A stretch of 39,690 bases of DNA from assembly GCA_900538905.1 (NCBI GenBank), contig UPZS01000018.1, positions 1-39,690 on the forward strand, written 5' to 3'. Made by a program: the position numbers and the translations under genes. Numbering within the stretch: position 1 is the first letter of the stretch; the number at the start of each line of letters is the position of its first letter. The DNA is from an uncultured Sutterella sp. Its GTDB lineage: Bacteria > Pseudomonadota > Gammaproteobacteria > Burkholderiales > Burkholderiaceae_F. Shown piece by piece: positions 25,961 through 33,340 of this stretch. The notes under the pieces are model-generated. The model was not told where the DNA came from. It was given only the letters and a program-made list of their open reading frames with translations, and ran no database searches.

Positions 25961-26566
25961 ATGATCCTCAACTTGCGTCAATTTTTAATTTCTGCCTGTG
26001 CTTGTGGTTGTTGCGGCGCTGCTGTCGCTCAAGACTCCTCGGTGCAGTTCTTTGTCTTCGGTCCCAACCAAGACGAACAGCCCAAGGTGCTGATGTGGGA
26101 GCAGATGACGCCCGAACAGCGAGCCCAGCTTTGGCCGCTTCTTACGCACGAGCAGCGCCTATTGCGGTGGCGACACATGACGCAGGACGAACGGCGTGTT
26201 ATGCGTAAAAATATGACGCCGGTGGAGCGCAAGAATCTTAAGCGGCGCTTTGTGATTGATCAGTTGCCGCCCGAGAAGGCTAAGAATCTCAAAGCCCGCA
26301 AGATGACACCTGCTGAGCGCGAACTGCTTCGCCGTCAGGTGATTGAGGTGCATGTCGAAATGCGTGCCGGCGTTCCCTACAACTGCAACGATCCGACAGA
26401 TTGTCGGCGCGCTCGCAAGTCTTCTGGTCCGGACGTGCGTTTGCTTCGTCAGTCGGCTCCCGCAGAAACCAAGGTAGCCGAACCTTCTGCCACGTTGACC
26501 GTTCCTTCGCATCAACCGGCTTCAACTGGTTCCACCGAACTTCTTTCTTCTCCGTTAGCGCCTTAA
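25961..26566 (+). CDS. Secreted DUF3106-like periplasmic protein
   Basis: The 201-residue product opens with a Sec-type signal peptide (hydrophobic LISACACGCCGAAVA, cut before QDSS). The mature part consists of repeated short helices beginning M-T-P/Q and rich in Arg, Glu and Trp: WEQMTPEQRAQLWPLL, RWRHMTQDERRVM, KNMTPVERKNLKRR and RKMTPAERELLRRQ. This tandem is the hallmark of DUF3106 proteins of beta- and gammaproteobacteria, which have no established function; periplasmic metal or stress binding has been suggested for similar CpxP-like helices. The last 60 residues are Ser/Pro-rich and probably disordered. The gene is divergent from ompR. A small hairpin (26559-26579) overlaps its stop codon, where it converges with the iron-importer ATPase. 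Confidence 0.75.
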   Translation: MILNLRQFLISACACGCCGAAVAQDSSVQFFVFGPNQDEQPKVLMWEQMTPEQRAQLWPLLTHEQRLLRWRHMTQDERRVMRKNMTPVERKNLKRRFVIDQLPPEKAKNLKARKMTPAERELLRRQVIEVHVEMRAGVPYNCNDPTDCRRARKSSGPDVRLLRQSAPAETKVAEPSATLTVPSHQPASTGSTELLSSPLAP

Positions 26567-26592
26567 TTTTTTTAAGGCGATGACTCCTCAGA

Positions 26593-27378
26593 CTATGCTG
26601 ACACAGCGGCGACGTTACTGACGATCCGGCCGTCGGGCAGTTGTGTTTTAAAAACCGTGACTTCAACGCCGAAGGCACGGGTGAGGGTCTCGGGTGTGAC
26701 CACATCTTCGGTTTTGCCAAAGAGGAACTGATGCTCAGGAAGCATCAAGAGCGCCTGATCGCTGATTTCAAGGGCATGTGCCGGGTAGTGGGTGTTGATA
26801 AGGCAGCCGACACCGCGCTCACGCAGTTGACGGATGCAGGAGAGTACTTTGAGCTGGTTTTTGAAGTCAAGGTTGCTCTCGGGTTCGTCCATTACTAGAA
26901 GTTCCGGTTCGGCGGCAAGGGCACGGGCTATCAGGACCATTTGGTACTGACCGCCGGACAGCTGCGCACAACTGCGGTGCATCAAGTCCTTAATACCGAT
27001 GAAATCAATTGCCCTATGCGCGACTTCAAGATCGTGTGCCGAAGGTTTTCCGAAAAGAGCAACGCGAGAGCTTCTGCCGAGCAACACCGTTTCTTCCACG
27101 GTATAGGAAAATGGGGCACTTTTCGCCTGTGGAACATAGGCAATGCGTTGCCAAAAACGGGGAGATGGCAGGTGAGATACGTCAACGTTATCCAACAGGA
27201 GGCGACCGGCAGACCACTTTTCAAAGCCGAGAATGCATTTTAAAAGCGTTGTTTTGCCGGCACCGTTTGCTCCGAGCACGCTCATGACGCAGGGTGTTCT
27301 CAACTCAAATGACAAATTCTGAAAAAGCAGAGAGCGATTGGGGTAGTGAAACGCCGCTTGTTCAACGGAAAGTAACAC
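26593..27378 (-). CDS. Fe-siderophore/heme/cobalamin-type ABC transporter ATP-binding protein
   Basis: A 261-residue ATPase of the FecE/BtuD/HmuV class. Walker A is GANGAGKTTLLKC, the Q-loop region reads YVPQAKSAPFSYTVEETVLLGR, the signature is LSGGQYQMVLIARALA, and Walker B/D-loop is LLVMDEPESNLD; the switch histidine is in INTHYPAHALE. It powers metal-chelate uptake together with the FecCD-type permease, whose stop is 12 bases upstream. The C-terminal PEHQFLFGKTEDVVTPETL segment is typical of this family. It is the last gene of the operon. The exact ligand (ferric siderophore, heme or cobalamin) is not determinable. Confidence 0.9.
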   Translation of the reverse strand: MLLSVEQAAFHYPNRSLLFQNLSFELRTPCVMSVLGANGAGKTTLLKCILGFEKWSAGRLLLDNVDVSHLPSPRFWQRIAYVPQAKSAPFSYTVEETVLLGRSSRVALFGKPSAHDLEVAHRAIDFIGIKDLMHRSCAQLSGGQYQMVLIARALAAEPELLVMDEPESNLDFKNQLKVLSCIRQLRERGVGCLINTHYPAHALEISDQALLMLPEHQFLFGKTEDVVTPETLTRAFGVEVTVFKTQLPDGRIVSNVAAVSA

Positions 27379-27390
27379 ATTTGCCTCCCA

Positions 27391-28398
27391 TCAAAGAAAA
27401 GTGCTTTTGCGTCGAAGCAAGATCAAAAAGATTGGCGCGCCGACGAGGCTGGTGAGCACGGAAACGGGAATTTCCATTTGTGCGATGCACCGTGCGATAG
27501 TGTCGCAAACCAGCAGAAAAACTGCGCCGAAAAGGAAGCTTGCCGGCACCACCGTTCGGTTGTCGCTTCCGCAGGCGAGACGTACAAAATGCGGAATCAA
27601 CAGACCAATCCAACCGATCAAACCGCACATACTGACGCTTGCAGCTGTTACGGCAGTGGCGGCAGTCACAATGATCAACCGCAAACGCGAAACTGGCAGG
27701 CCGAGACTTTTCGCTTCGTCTTCGGAAAGAGAAAGCGCGTTAAGTTTCCAACGCAGGGCCCAGATCACAAGCGAGCCGATGACAACAAACGGGAGGCCGA
27801 GTTTTAAAGACTTCCAGTCAGCCCCCGTCAAAGAACCCATTAGCCAAAACGTGACGGCAGGCAGTTCATCCTGCGGGTCTGCCGCGAACTTTACGAGACT
27901 GATGAGGGAGCTGAAAAGGGCCGCTACGACGAGACCCGAGAGAATGAGCATCAGGATCGAGCTTTTGCCGTGTATGAGTGAGAGTTGCCAAACGCCGAAC
28001 ACCGCAGCTAAGCCGACAATGAGTGATAGCGTTTGTACGCCGAAAGCGTCGAAACCGAAAAGAATGCCGAGCACGGCGCCGAACGCTGCTCCTGTGGAGA
28101 CGCCGAGCGTATCGGCAGTTGCTAGAGGATTGGAAAAAAGGGCTTGAAAAGCGGCGCCGGAGGCAGCCAATCCAGCACCGCAAACAATTGCGGTAAGAAT
28201 ACGGGGCAGACGCACATTTAAGACAACGGACTGCGTTTGAGCTGAAATGTCAAGATTAGTGCATACCGGAGTTAAAAGTGCATATACGACTTGTTCAATG
28301 GGAAGGGAAAGCGCGCCAATTCCCAATGAAATCAGACAACTAGCAATTAAAATCACACAGCCGCACAATAAAACGGCTCGGCTTTTATTAAAGTTCAT
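27391..28398 (-). CDS. FecCD/BtuC-family ABC permease
   Basis: A 335-residue permease of about ten helices. Family features are LRLPRILTAIVCGAGLAASGAAFQALFSNPLA near the N-terminus, then the DTLGVSTGAAFGAVLG motif, an EDEAKSLGLP coupling helix contacting the ATPase, and the late GLIGWIGLLIPHFVRL stretch that closes every FecCD protein. It moves metal chelates across the inner membrane. Its ATG overlaps the stop of the binding-protein gene (ATGA at 28395-28398), a sign of translational coupling. The ATPase starts 12 bases after its stop. Confidence 0.92.
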   Translation of the reverse strand: MNFNKSRAVLLCGCVILIASCLISLGIGALSLPIEQVVYALLTPVCTNLDISAQTQSVVLNVRLPRILTAIVCGAGLAASGAAFQALFSNPLATADTLGVSTGAAFGAVLGILFGFDAFGVQTLSLIVGLAAVFGVWQLSLIHGKSSILMLILSGLVVAALFSSLISLVKFAADPQDELPAVTFWLMGSLTGADWKSLKLGLPFVVIGSLVIWALRWKLNALSLSEDEAKSLGLPVSRLRLIIVTAATAVTAASVSMCGLIGWIGLLIPHFVRLACGSDNRTVVPASFLFGAVFLLVCDTIARCIAQMEIPVSVLTSLVGAPIFLILLRRKSTFL

Positions 28399-29455
28399 TT
28401 GCGGGCTGTAGGAAAGAGGGCGCGGGCGCGTTCCGGCGTCAGTTCAATACCGTAACAATCGTGATAAAACGTTCGAACTTCGTCCTCAAGTTTGATATCG
28501 GTAAAACGCTCGGGGTAGAGCGTCGCGGCAAGCCACAACAACGTCATTGGAGAATCTGCTGATGGGGTATAGCTTCGGTACAAACCGAGGGGCATTTTGT
28601 AGACATTGCGGCGCTTGACGGCTTCAACGCTTTCCCAGTTATGGAATTTGTTCTCGTATATATCGGCGGGTTGCGCTTTGGTGAAATTGGTGAGAAAGAC
28701 CGCATCCGGATTCCAGGCGAGAATGCGCTCGAAGTCAATGACAGCATTGCCTTTTTCCAGCGTTACTTCGTGTGCGACGTTAAGTGCGCCTGCGGCTGTT
28801 GACCAGTACTGCCCGAAAAAGCGACTGCCGCTTGTGACAATGCGCTTGCTGTCGTATTGAACAAGAAAGAGGACTTTGCGGCGTTTTTCCGGTGCGAGGT
28901 CGGAGGTGCGCTCCGAGACAAGTTTTTCGATACGCTGAGCGTATTTAAGTGCGGTGGCGGCGTTGCCTTCTCCGGGAAAGGTTTTGTCCAGAAGTGAAAT
29001 CCAGTTTTTAGAACGTCATAATCCCATTTTCCGGTACTTACAGCCAGAGCAGGTAATCCGGCTGCTTCCAGGCGTTCAATCAAGCGCTTGTTGCCGGCGT
29101 TGACGAAGACTACGTCGGGCCCTAATCCCATCAGAGCTTCAAGATTGACTTCAGCGCCTTGCATGACGGATGTGTTGATGTCAGCAACCTCGGGGTAGAG
29201 CTCATGGAGCAGGCCGCTCCTTGCCGCATTCATGCTGCTCGGATGCATGGCAACGATCTTGCGGCAGCTTCCCAGATATACACAAGCGGCAGAAGCGTAC
29301 GGAAAAATGTCGGCTACGGCGACGCGCTCGATGTGATCGGGTACCTCAACGGTTCGGTTGAGATGGTCTGTGACGGAACGAGCATAGACGGGCGTCGTAA
29401 GGCTCGCGGAGAGGATTAGCAGGCAAGCGGAGATGAGATTCTGACGAACGGACAT
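28395..29455 (-). pseudogene. Metal-chelate ABC transporter substrate-binding protein, interrupted by a frameshift
   Basis: The first frame (from ATG 29455) encodes a signal peptide cut near VYA/RSV and the lobe 1 of a PF01497-type binding protein: VTDHLNRTVEVPDHIERVAV, MHPSSMNAA and LGPDVVFVNAGNKRLIERLE. It loses sense after WDYDVLK. The next frame continues correctly with NWISLLDKTFPGEGNAA and runs through KVLFLVQYDSKRI, NPDAVFLTNF and KMPLGLYRSYTP to TGA at 28395. One missing A in the A5 run at 29005-29009 (minus strand CTAAAAACTGG) accounts for it; adding one restores a single protein of about 353 residues. Either the strain has lost the binding protein or this is a homopolymer sequencing error. 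The downstream permease and ATPase remain intact and coupled. Confidence 0.85.
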
Positions 29456-29523
29456 GGCTTATGAGGCAAACAAGCATGAGTGCCTTTTGCGAAGGCGAAT
29501 CGAAGCTGGTGAAATTTTACGCG

Positions 29524-29537
29524 GCCTCTCGAGAGGC
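29524..29537. promoter_or_regulatory. 14-bp perfect palindrome upstream of the binding-protein gene
   Basis: GCCTCTCGAGAGGC is a perfect palindrome between the hupB terminator and the start of the binding protein (29455). On the minus strand a TAAAAT hexamer, a possible -10 box, follows 4 bases later. It may be an operator for the importer operon; no Fur box is seen here, unlike hutW. Confidence 0.35.
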
Positions 29538-29540
29538 ATT

Positions 29541-29584
29541 GAACAAAACAAACCCGCTCTCGAAGGCATCGAGCGCGGGTTTGT
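29541..29584 (-). terminator. Terminator of hupB
   Basis: The arms ACAAACCCGC (29548-29557) and GCGGGTTTGT (29575-29584) form a 10-bp outer stem, with an inner CTCGA/TCGAG stem. On the minus strand the hairpin is followed by a TTTTG-rich tract. It lies 23 bases after the HU stop codon. Confidence 0.8.
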
Positions 29585-29606
29585 CATAGGAAGCGACCGA
29601 GAAGAA

Positions 29607-29894
29607 TTACTTCTTGCAGCAGCAGTTCACAGCAGCCTTAAAGGCGGAGCTCGGAACGAACTTCGGGACCTTGGCAGCCGGGATGGTGATGGCGTCGCCC
29701 GTAGCGGGGTTGCGACCGGTGCGTTCCGGACGATCCTGAAGCTTGAACGTGCCGAAGCCAACGAGCGTAAGGGACTCGCCGCTCTTAACAGCAGCCATAA
29801 CTTCTTCGATCACCGTACCGAGAATGCGGTTGGCTTCTGCCTTGGAAATGGCATTCTTTTCGGCAATCTTTTCGACAAGATCCATGCGATTCAT
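29607..29894 (-). CDS. hupB: DNA-binding protein HU with a cysteine-rich tail
   Basis: A 95-residue histone-like protein. The dimerisation helices (MDLVEKIAEKNAISKAEANRIL), the LVGFGTFKLQDRPERTGRNPATGD arm base and the IPAAKVPKFVPSSAFKAAVN end match bacterial HU, which bends and compacts DNA as a dimer. Instead of stopping after the usual ...AVN it continues with Cys-Cys-Cys-Lys-Lys. The start is ATG 29894 with GGAG 8 bases upstream; an internal ATG at 29885 is less likely. The gene is transcribed alone and ended by a strong terminator. Whether the cysteines bind metal or cross-link dimers is unknown. Confidence 0.93.
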   Translation of the reverse strand: MNRMDLVEKIAEKNAISKAEANRILGTVIEEVMAAVKSGESLTLVGFGTFKLQDRPERTGRNPATGDAITIPAAKVPKFVPSSAFKAAVNCCCKK

Positions 29895-30615
29895 AGGCTA
29901 TCTCCGTATGTGTTTGTGCAATGTGCCGCTTCACCGAAAAAAAGCGTCGAGCGGCAACAAAATCGAATCTCCGATCTGCCGCATTTTAGAAGTTGTACCC
30001 TCATCGGCGGTGTTCAAAGCACAGCCCAAAAGGAACACGGTGAAACAACGCCCCAATGATAGCCCCGACAGTCAAGGAATGCAGTAGTTCTTCGGACTAA
30101 ATGCGGCAAAACACGTAATGATTCTTTGAGTTAACTCAAGATTTTTTCGCAAATTTGACGCGCCTGAACGGTCTGCCTTCCGTTCTTTTTGTTTGCTCAA
30201 CGCAAATCTTTGTCGCAACCGTTAAGGGAGACAAACTCGAACCGTAAACGTATCAGTTTGTAAATCACCTGAAAGGAGAAGTTAGGATGAAGAAGTACGT
30301 GGATGAAGAGAATGGCCCGAAATTCGTGGGAATCTCAGTTTAAGTACCTCCAATGTGGTATACCGAGAAATCCTCTGCTGTAAACAACTCTTTGCAAACA
30401 GCAAAACTCGACAGTCAGAAAACGATTGTGTATTGACGGAAAAAATGTTCTAATGCGCAGTACAGAGCGAGAGCGGCCAGAGCCGTTTTAGTCTCTGGCA
30501 TCTCCTTAAGTGGTATCTGCGCTGCAGACATGGTCGAGTCTCTCGGCAATGCTGCAGCGATTTTTTTATGGAGTTCAGGTTTAGTTGTTAACCATTAAGA
30601 GGTAGGTTTAAACCA
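29895..30615. other. 720-base stretch without intact gene
   Basis: It contains the hupB promoter side, a palindrome TTGAGTTAACTCAA at 30126-30139 followed by ATTTTTT (weak plus-strand terminator shape), and the possible coding relic at 30287-30598. An inverted repeat (GTTAACCA at 30587-30594, TGGTTAAC at 30623-30630) overlaps the end of the Sel1 gene. I see no tRNA, riboswitch or mobile element in it. Confidence 0.5.
30287..30598 (+). pseudogene. Possible relic of a small gene (two in-frame stops)
   Basis: A strong AAAGGAG lies 8 bases before ATG 30287, which opens an 18-residue ORF (MKKYVDEENGPKFVGISV) ending in TAA. The same frame stays open afterwards (MWYTEKSSAVNNSLQTAK) to a TGA at 30434, and again to TAA at 30598, where the text ARAVLVSGISLSGICAADM looks like a hydrophobic signal-like segment. 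A single frame with only two stops over 312 bases may be a decayed gene, or the first ORF may be a real micro-peptide. I do not recognise a family, and chance is not excluded. Confidence 0.25.
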
Positions 30616-31698
30616 CTAAAGGTGGTTAACATCAGACTGAGAATCTAAGAGTAAATGAAGCAAGGTCGAGGTGTCCGGATGGTCCTCGCAGAGCTTTTGC
30701 GCGCTATGAATACAGTCTGTTGAAAGTTTGAGCGAAAGTTCACGCAAACGCAGTTGCGCTTCTTCTTTTAGAGACTCATTTGACGTGACCTCTTTTGCAC
30801 GATAAGCGATCGCGTAAGCCGCGCCGGGATCGGCTGTTCCCGCTTCGCCGGTCTCGGTCAACTTGGAGAGCAAAAGCAAGGCCTCAGCGGAATTTTTGGA
30901 AGCTGCACGCATTGCCCATGCTTGGGCTTGTTTGGGGTTACGTTTGACGGCTCGACCGGCCCAGTAAAAGAGAGCAAGCGTGTATTGCGCGGGAACATAT
31001 CCGGCTCGGGCGCTTTCGGCAACCCATCGGAAAGCTTCGGTATTGTCAGCGGACGGATTGTCGGGGCGAAGATAGAGTTCACCGAGTCGAAATGCAGCTT
31101 CGGCATGATGACTCAGAGCCGCCTTACGCAACCAGGAAGCTGCCTGTGTTAGGTTGGGTTCACAGCCGCGTCCTTGTGCGTAGGCGACGCCGACGGCAAA
31201 CTGAGCGGCAATATTTCCCTGTGCACCGGCTAAACGGAACCACGTAAGCGCTTCACGAGGGTTCTCTTCACAACCAAAGCCCCAGTTAAGTGCCCTTGCC
31301 AGATCATATTGAGCGTTGGCATTACCCATGATGGCAGCTGTACGAAAGAGGGCAGCTGCTTTTGCCGGGTCGGCGCGCACGCCTTGCCCACGGGCAATGA
31401 GTACCCCTAGCATATGCTGACTTTCGGCGTGTTGTTTTTCTGCGGCTTTTTTCAGCCACTTGACGGCGGCACGGTTGTCGGCGGAAACGGGTTCGCCGCT
31501 GGTGAGCATTTTGGCAAGTTCATACTGAGCGTTTGGAGAACCCTGGGCCGCCTCACGTTGCCACATTTCCACGGTGTTTTGGTCTGGCACAGAACTTGCC
31601 GTAGTCTGTACCTGACCCTGCAAAAGCGCAAGAACGCCCACAGGAGACGTCACTTTGTTCTGCGGCAGTTCAAACCGAAGATCCGTGTTGCGCTTCAT
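30616..31698 (-). CDS. Sel1-repeat (TPR-like) protein
   Basis: A 360-residue helical repeat protein without a signal peptide. At least seven Sel1-type repeats of about 36 residues run from about residue 50 to 300; the clearest are NAQYELAKML, HAESQHMLGVLIARGQGV, NAQYDLARALNWGFGCEENP, IAAQFAVGVAYAQGRG and EAAFRLGELYL, each followed by a KAAxWxRKAA-type second helix. Such proteins act as scaffolds for protein-protein contacts. The last 60 residues are helical without repeats. The start is 15 bases after the stop of the membrane-protein gene, indicating an operon. Location (cytoplasm or, less likely, exported) is not certain. Confidence 0.85.
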   Translation of the reverse strand: MKRNTDLRFELPQNKVTSPVGVLALLQGQVQTTASSVPDQNTVEMWQREAAQGSPNAQYELAKMLTSGEPVSADNRAAVKWLKKAAEKQHAESQHMLGVLIARGQGVRADPAKAAALFRTAAIMGNANAQYDLARALNWGFGCEENPREALTWFRLAGAQGNIAAQFAVGVAYAQGRGCEPNLTQAASWLRKAALSHHAEAAFRLGELYLRPDNPSADNTEAFRWVAESARAGYVPAQYTLALFYWAGRAVKRNPKQAQAWAMRAASKNSAEALLLLSKLTETGEAGTADPGAAYAIAYRAKEVTSNESLKEEAQLRLRELSLKLSTDCIHSAQKLCEDHPDTSTLLHLLLDSQSDVNHL

Positions 31699-31713
31699 GA
31701 CGATCGTGTTGTC

Positions 31714-32256
31714 TTATTTGGTGGAAGAGAGTTCCTGAGTCGGGGCGTTTTGCTGAAGAATCGGGGCATCGGCAGGTAAAGGATCGATCCCGGTGACGTG
31801 CAGCATCAAAACGAGCGTAAGTGCGACCGCCGTATAGGCAACCCAACCGAAAGCTCCGATCATGATCGCACGGCCCATGAACTTTTTCGTGTAAACGGGA
31901 ACAAAATTCTTGACGTATTTGATTTGCTTGATGCCGAGCGAGAAAGGCCAACTCACCCAAAAGCCGATAAAAAGCGCAATCATCAAATAGCGTCCAAAGA
32001 ACGTATCGCGAATGAAAGGCTCGGAAAACGTATAAACGGCAAACGTAATGAAGGTCCACTTTACCCATCCCATGTTCCGGGCGGCCAGTTCGTCGTTGCC
32101 GAGCTCACGCCAATTAAGGCCCTGAAGGAAAGCGCCGAACATCGGCGTGAAAAGCAACGTAAAAAGCACGCTCATCAAGGGGCTGAAGAGGGCAGGTACG
32201 CGATTGACTTCGTTTGCCGCCGGTCCGTTTTTCTGATTTTTGTTGTTTTTCGTCAT
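31714..32256 (-). CDS. Membrane protein of unknown function
   Basis: I do not recognise this 180-residue protein. After a polar 20-residue N-terminus it shows about four hydrophobic helices: near 22-45 (ALFSPLMSVLFTLLFTPMFG), 63-80 (WVKWTFITFAVYTFSEPF), 90-108 (LMIALFIGFWVSWPFSLG) and 128-152 (MIGAFGWVAYTAVALTLVLM). The C-terminal tail is polar. Basic residues between helices 3 and 4 (KQIKYVKNF...YTKKF) suggest a cytoplasmic loop. The Sel1-repeat gene follows 15 bases later on the same strand, so the two may work together at the inner membrane. Confidence 0.75.
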   Translation of the reverse strand: MTKNNKNQKNGPAANEVNRVPALFSPLMSVLFTLLFTPMFGAFLQGLNWRELGNDELAARNMGWVKWTFITFAVYTFSEPFIRDTFFGRYLMIALFIGFWVSWPFSLGIKQIKYVKNFVPVYTKKFMGRAIMIGAFGWVAYTAVALTLVLMLHVTGIDPLPADAPILQQNAPTQELSSTK

Positions 32257-32362
32257 CGAAATAGGAACAAAGACGCCTGCTAAAAGGCGGCTTCTTTAAA
32301 GGAATTGTGTCGGACGCAATGATACGCGAGTCGGTACACGTCACAAAACGGTTGCGGATGGC

Positions 32363-33301
32363 TTAGGCCGGAACAGCCGGCAAAGAAGTCAGAATGCGTG
32401 TTCCATTGAGTTTCAGTGCGCTGACGGCTTTTGTGACGGCTTCAATGGCGGCCTCTCGAGGAAAGGACTTGCGCCAGACCAGGACAACGCGGCGACGCGG
32501 GACATTGGGCTTTTCAAATTCCAGAATCTTGATCATCGGGTTGGAGTTGTAATAGGGGACAGCACTGGCTGGAAGTACTGTAAGTCCTAGACCTTGACTT
32601 ACCATGTAGACAATGGTTTGCAGGCTGGTTCCTTCGACGGCACGTTTGGAAAAACCGTCCGTGCGAGCAATATCCGAGCAGAAGTCGAGAATTTGATCGC
32701 GGAAGCAATGGCCGCTGCCGAGCAACAGCATCGGTTCTTCTTTGAGTTGTTCGCGCACGAGGTGCTCGTTGCGGCTGATGGGGTGATCGGAGGGGACCGC
32801 AGCGACGAAGTCCTCATCGTAGAGGGGCTGCATCATGAGACCGGGTTGAGAAATGGGCAAAGCCATGATGGCGCAGTCAATCTGGCCGTTTTTGAGTTGA
32901 TCGAGTAGAACAGACGTGTAATTTTCCGACAGAATCAACGGCATCATTGGCACGATTGAATGAATGCTGCTCACCAACTGAGGGACGAGGTACGGGGCTA
33001 TGGTGTAGATGACGCCCAATCTCAATGAGCCGGTCAAGGGATCGCGACCTTGAGCGGCGCATTCACGCAGCTTGTCGCATCGGGCGAGGATTTGTTCGGC
33101 CTCCTCGACAATGGCTGCTCCCGTGGGCGTGAGCGTCACATCGTTGCTGCGGCGCTCGAAGATTTTTACTTGCAGCTCGTCTTCGAGTTTTTTGACGGCA
33201 ACCGATAAAGAAGGCTGAGAGACGTGACAGTATTCGGCGGCGCGTCCGAAATGTCGTTCGCGTGCCACGGCCAGAATGTAGCGAAGTTCAGTGAGTGTCA
33301 T
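32363..33301 (-). CDS. oxyR: Hydrogen-peroxide-sensing transcriptional regulator OxyR
   Basis: A 312-residue LysR-type regulator. The N-terminal helix-turn-helix (LTELRYILAVARERHFGRAA...VSQPSLSVAVKKLE) is typical. The redox pair sits exactly at Cys199 and Cys208 in GHCFRDQILDFC, the same numbering as E. coli OxyR, and the following TSLQTIVYMVSQGLGLTVLPASAVPYY matches its C-terminal domain. Peroxide would oxidise the pair to a disulfide and switch on catalase, peroxidase and related genes. recG lies 39 bases upstream on the same strand, an arrangement I recall from betaproteobacteria. ATG 33301 has a GGAAA-like site upstream. Two further cysteines lie in the linker (75, 81). Confidence 0.95.
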   Translation of the reverse strand: MTLTELRYILAVARERHFGRAAEYCHVSQPSLSVAVKKLEDELQVKIFERRSNDVTLTPTGAAIVEEAEQILARCDKLRECAAQGRDPLTGSLRLGVIYTIAPYLVPQLVSSIHSIVPMMPLILSENYTSVLLDQLKNGQIDCAIMALPISQPGLMMQPLYDEDFVAAVPSDHPISRNEHLVREQLKEEPMLLLGSGHCFRDQILDFCSDIARTDGFSKRAVEGTSLQTIVYMVSQGLGLTVLPASAVPYYNSNPMIKILEFEKPNVPRRRVVLVWRKSFPREAAIEAVTKAVSALKLNGTRILTSLPAVPA

Positions 33302-33340
33302 CGAAAATTTCCTTTTCAGTCCGTATGCGTTTTTTTTAGA

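Noticed and set aside
29005..29012. Programmed -1 frameshift in the iron-binding-protein gene
   Set aside because: The A5 run does not place a canonical X-XXY-YYZ heptamer in the zero frame, and no stimulatory structure stands out; a missing A is simpler.
29456..29607. Cobalamin riboswitch or Fur box before the iron/cobalamin-type importer
   Set aside because: The space between the hupB terminator and the start codon is too short for a cobalamin riboswitch, and no Fur-like palindrome is present.
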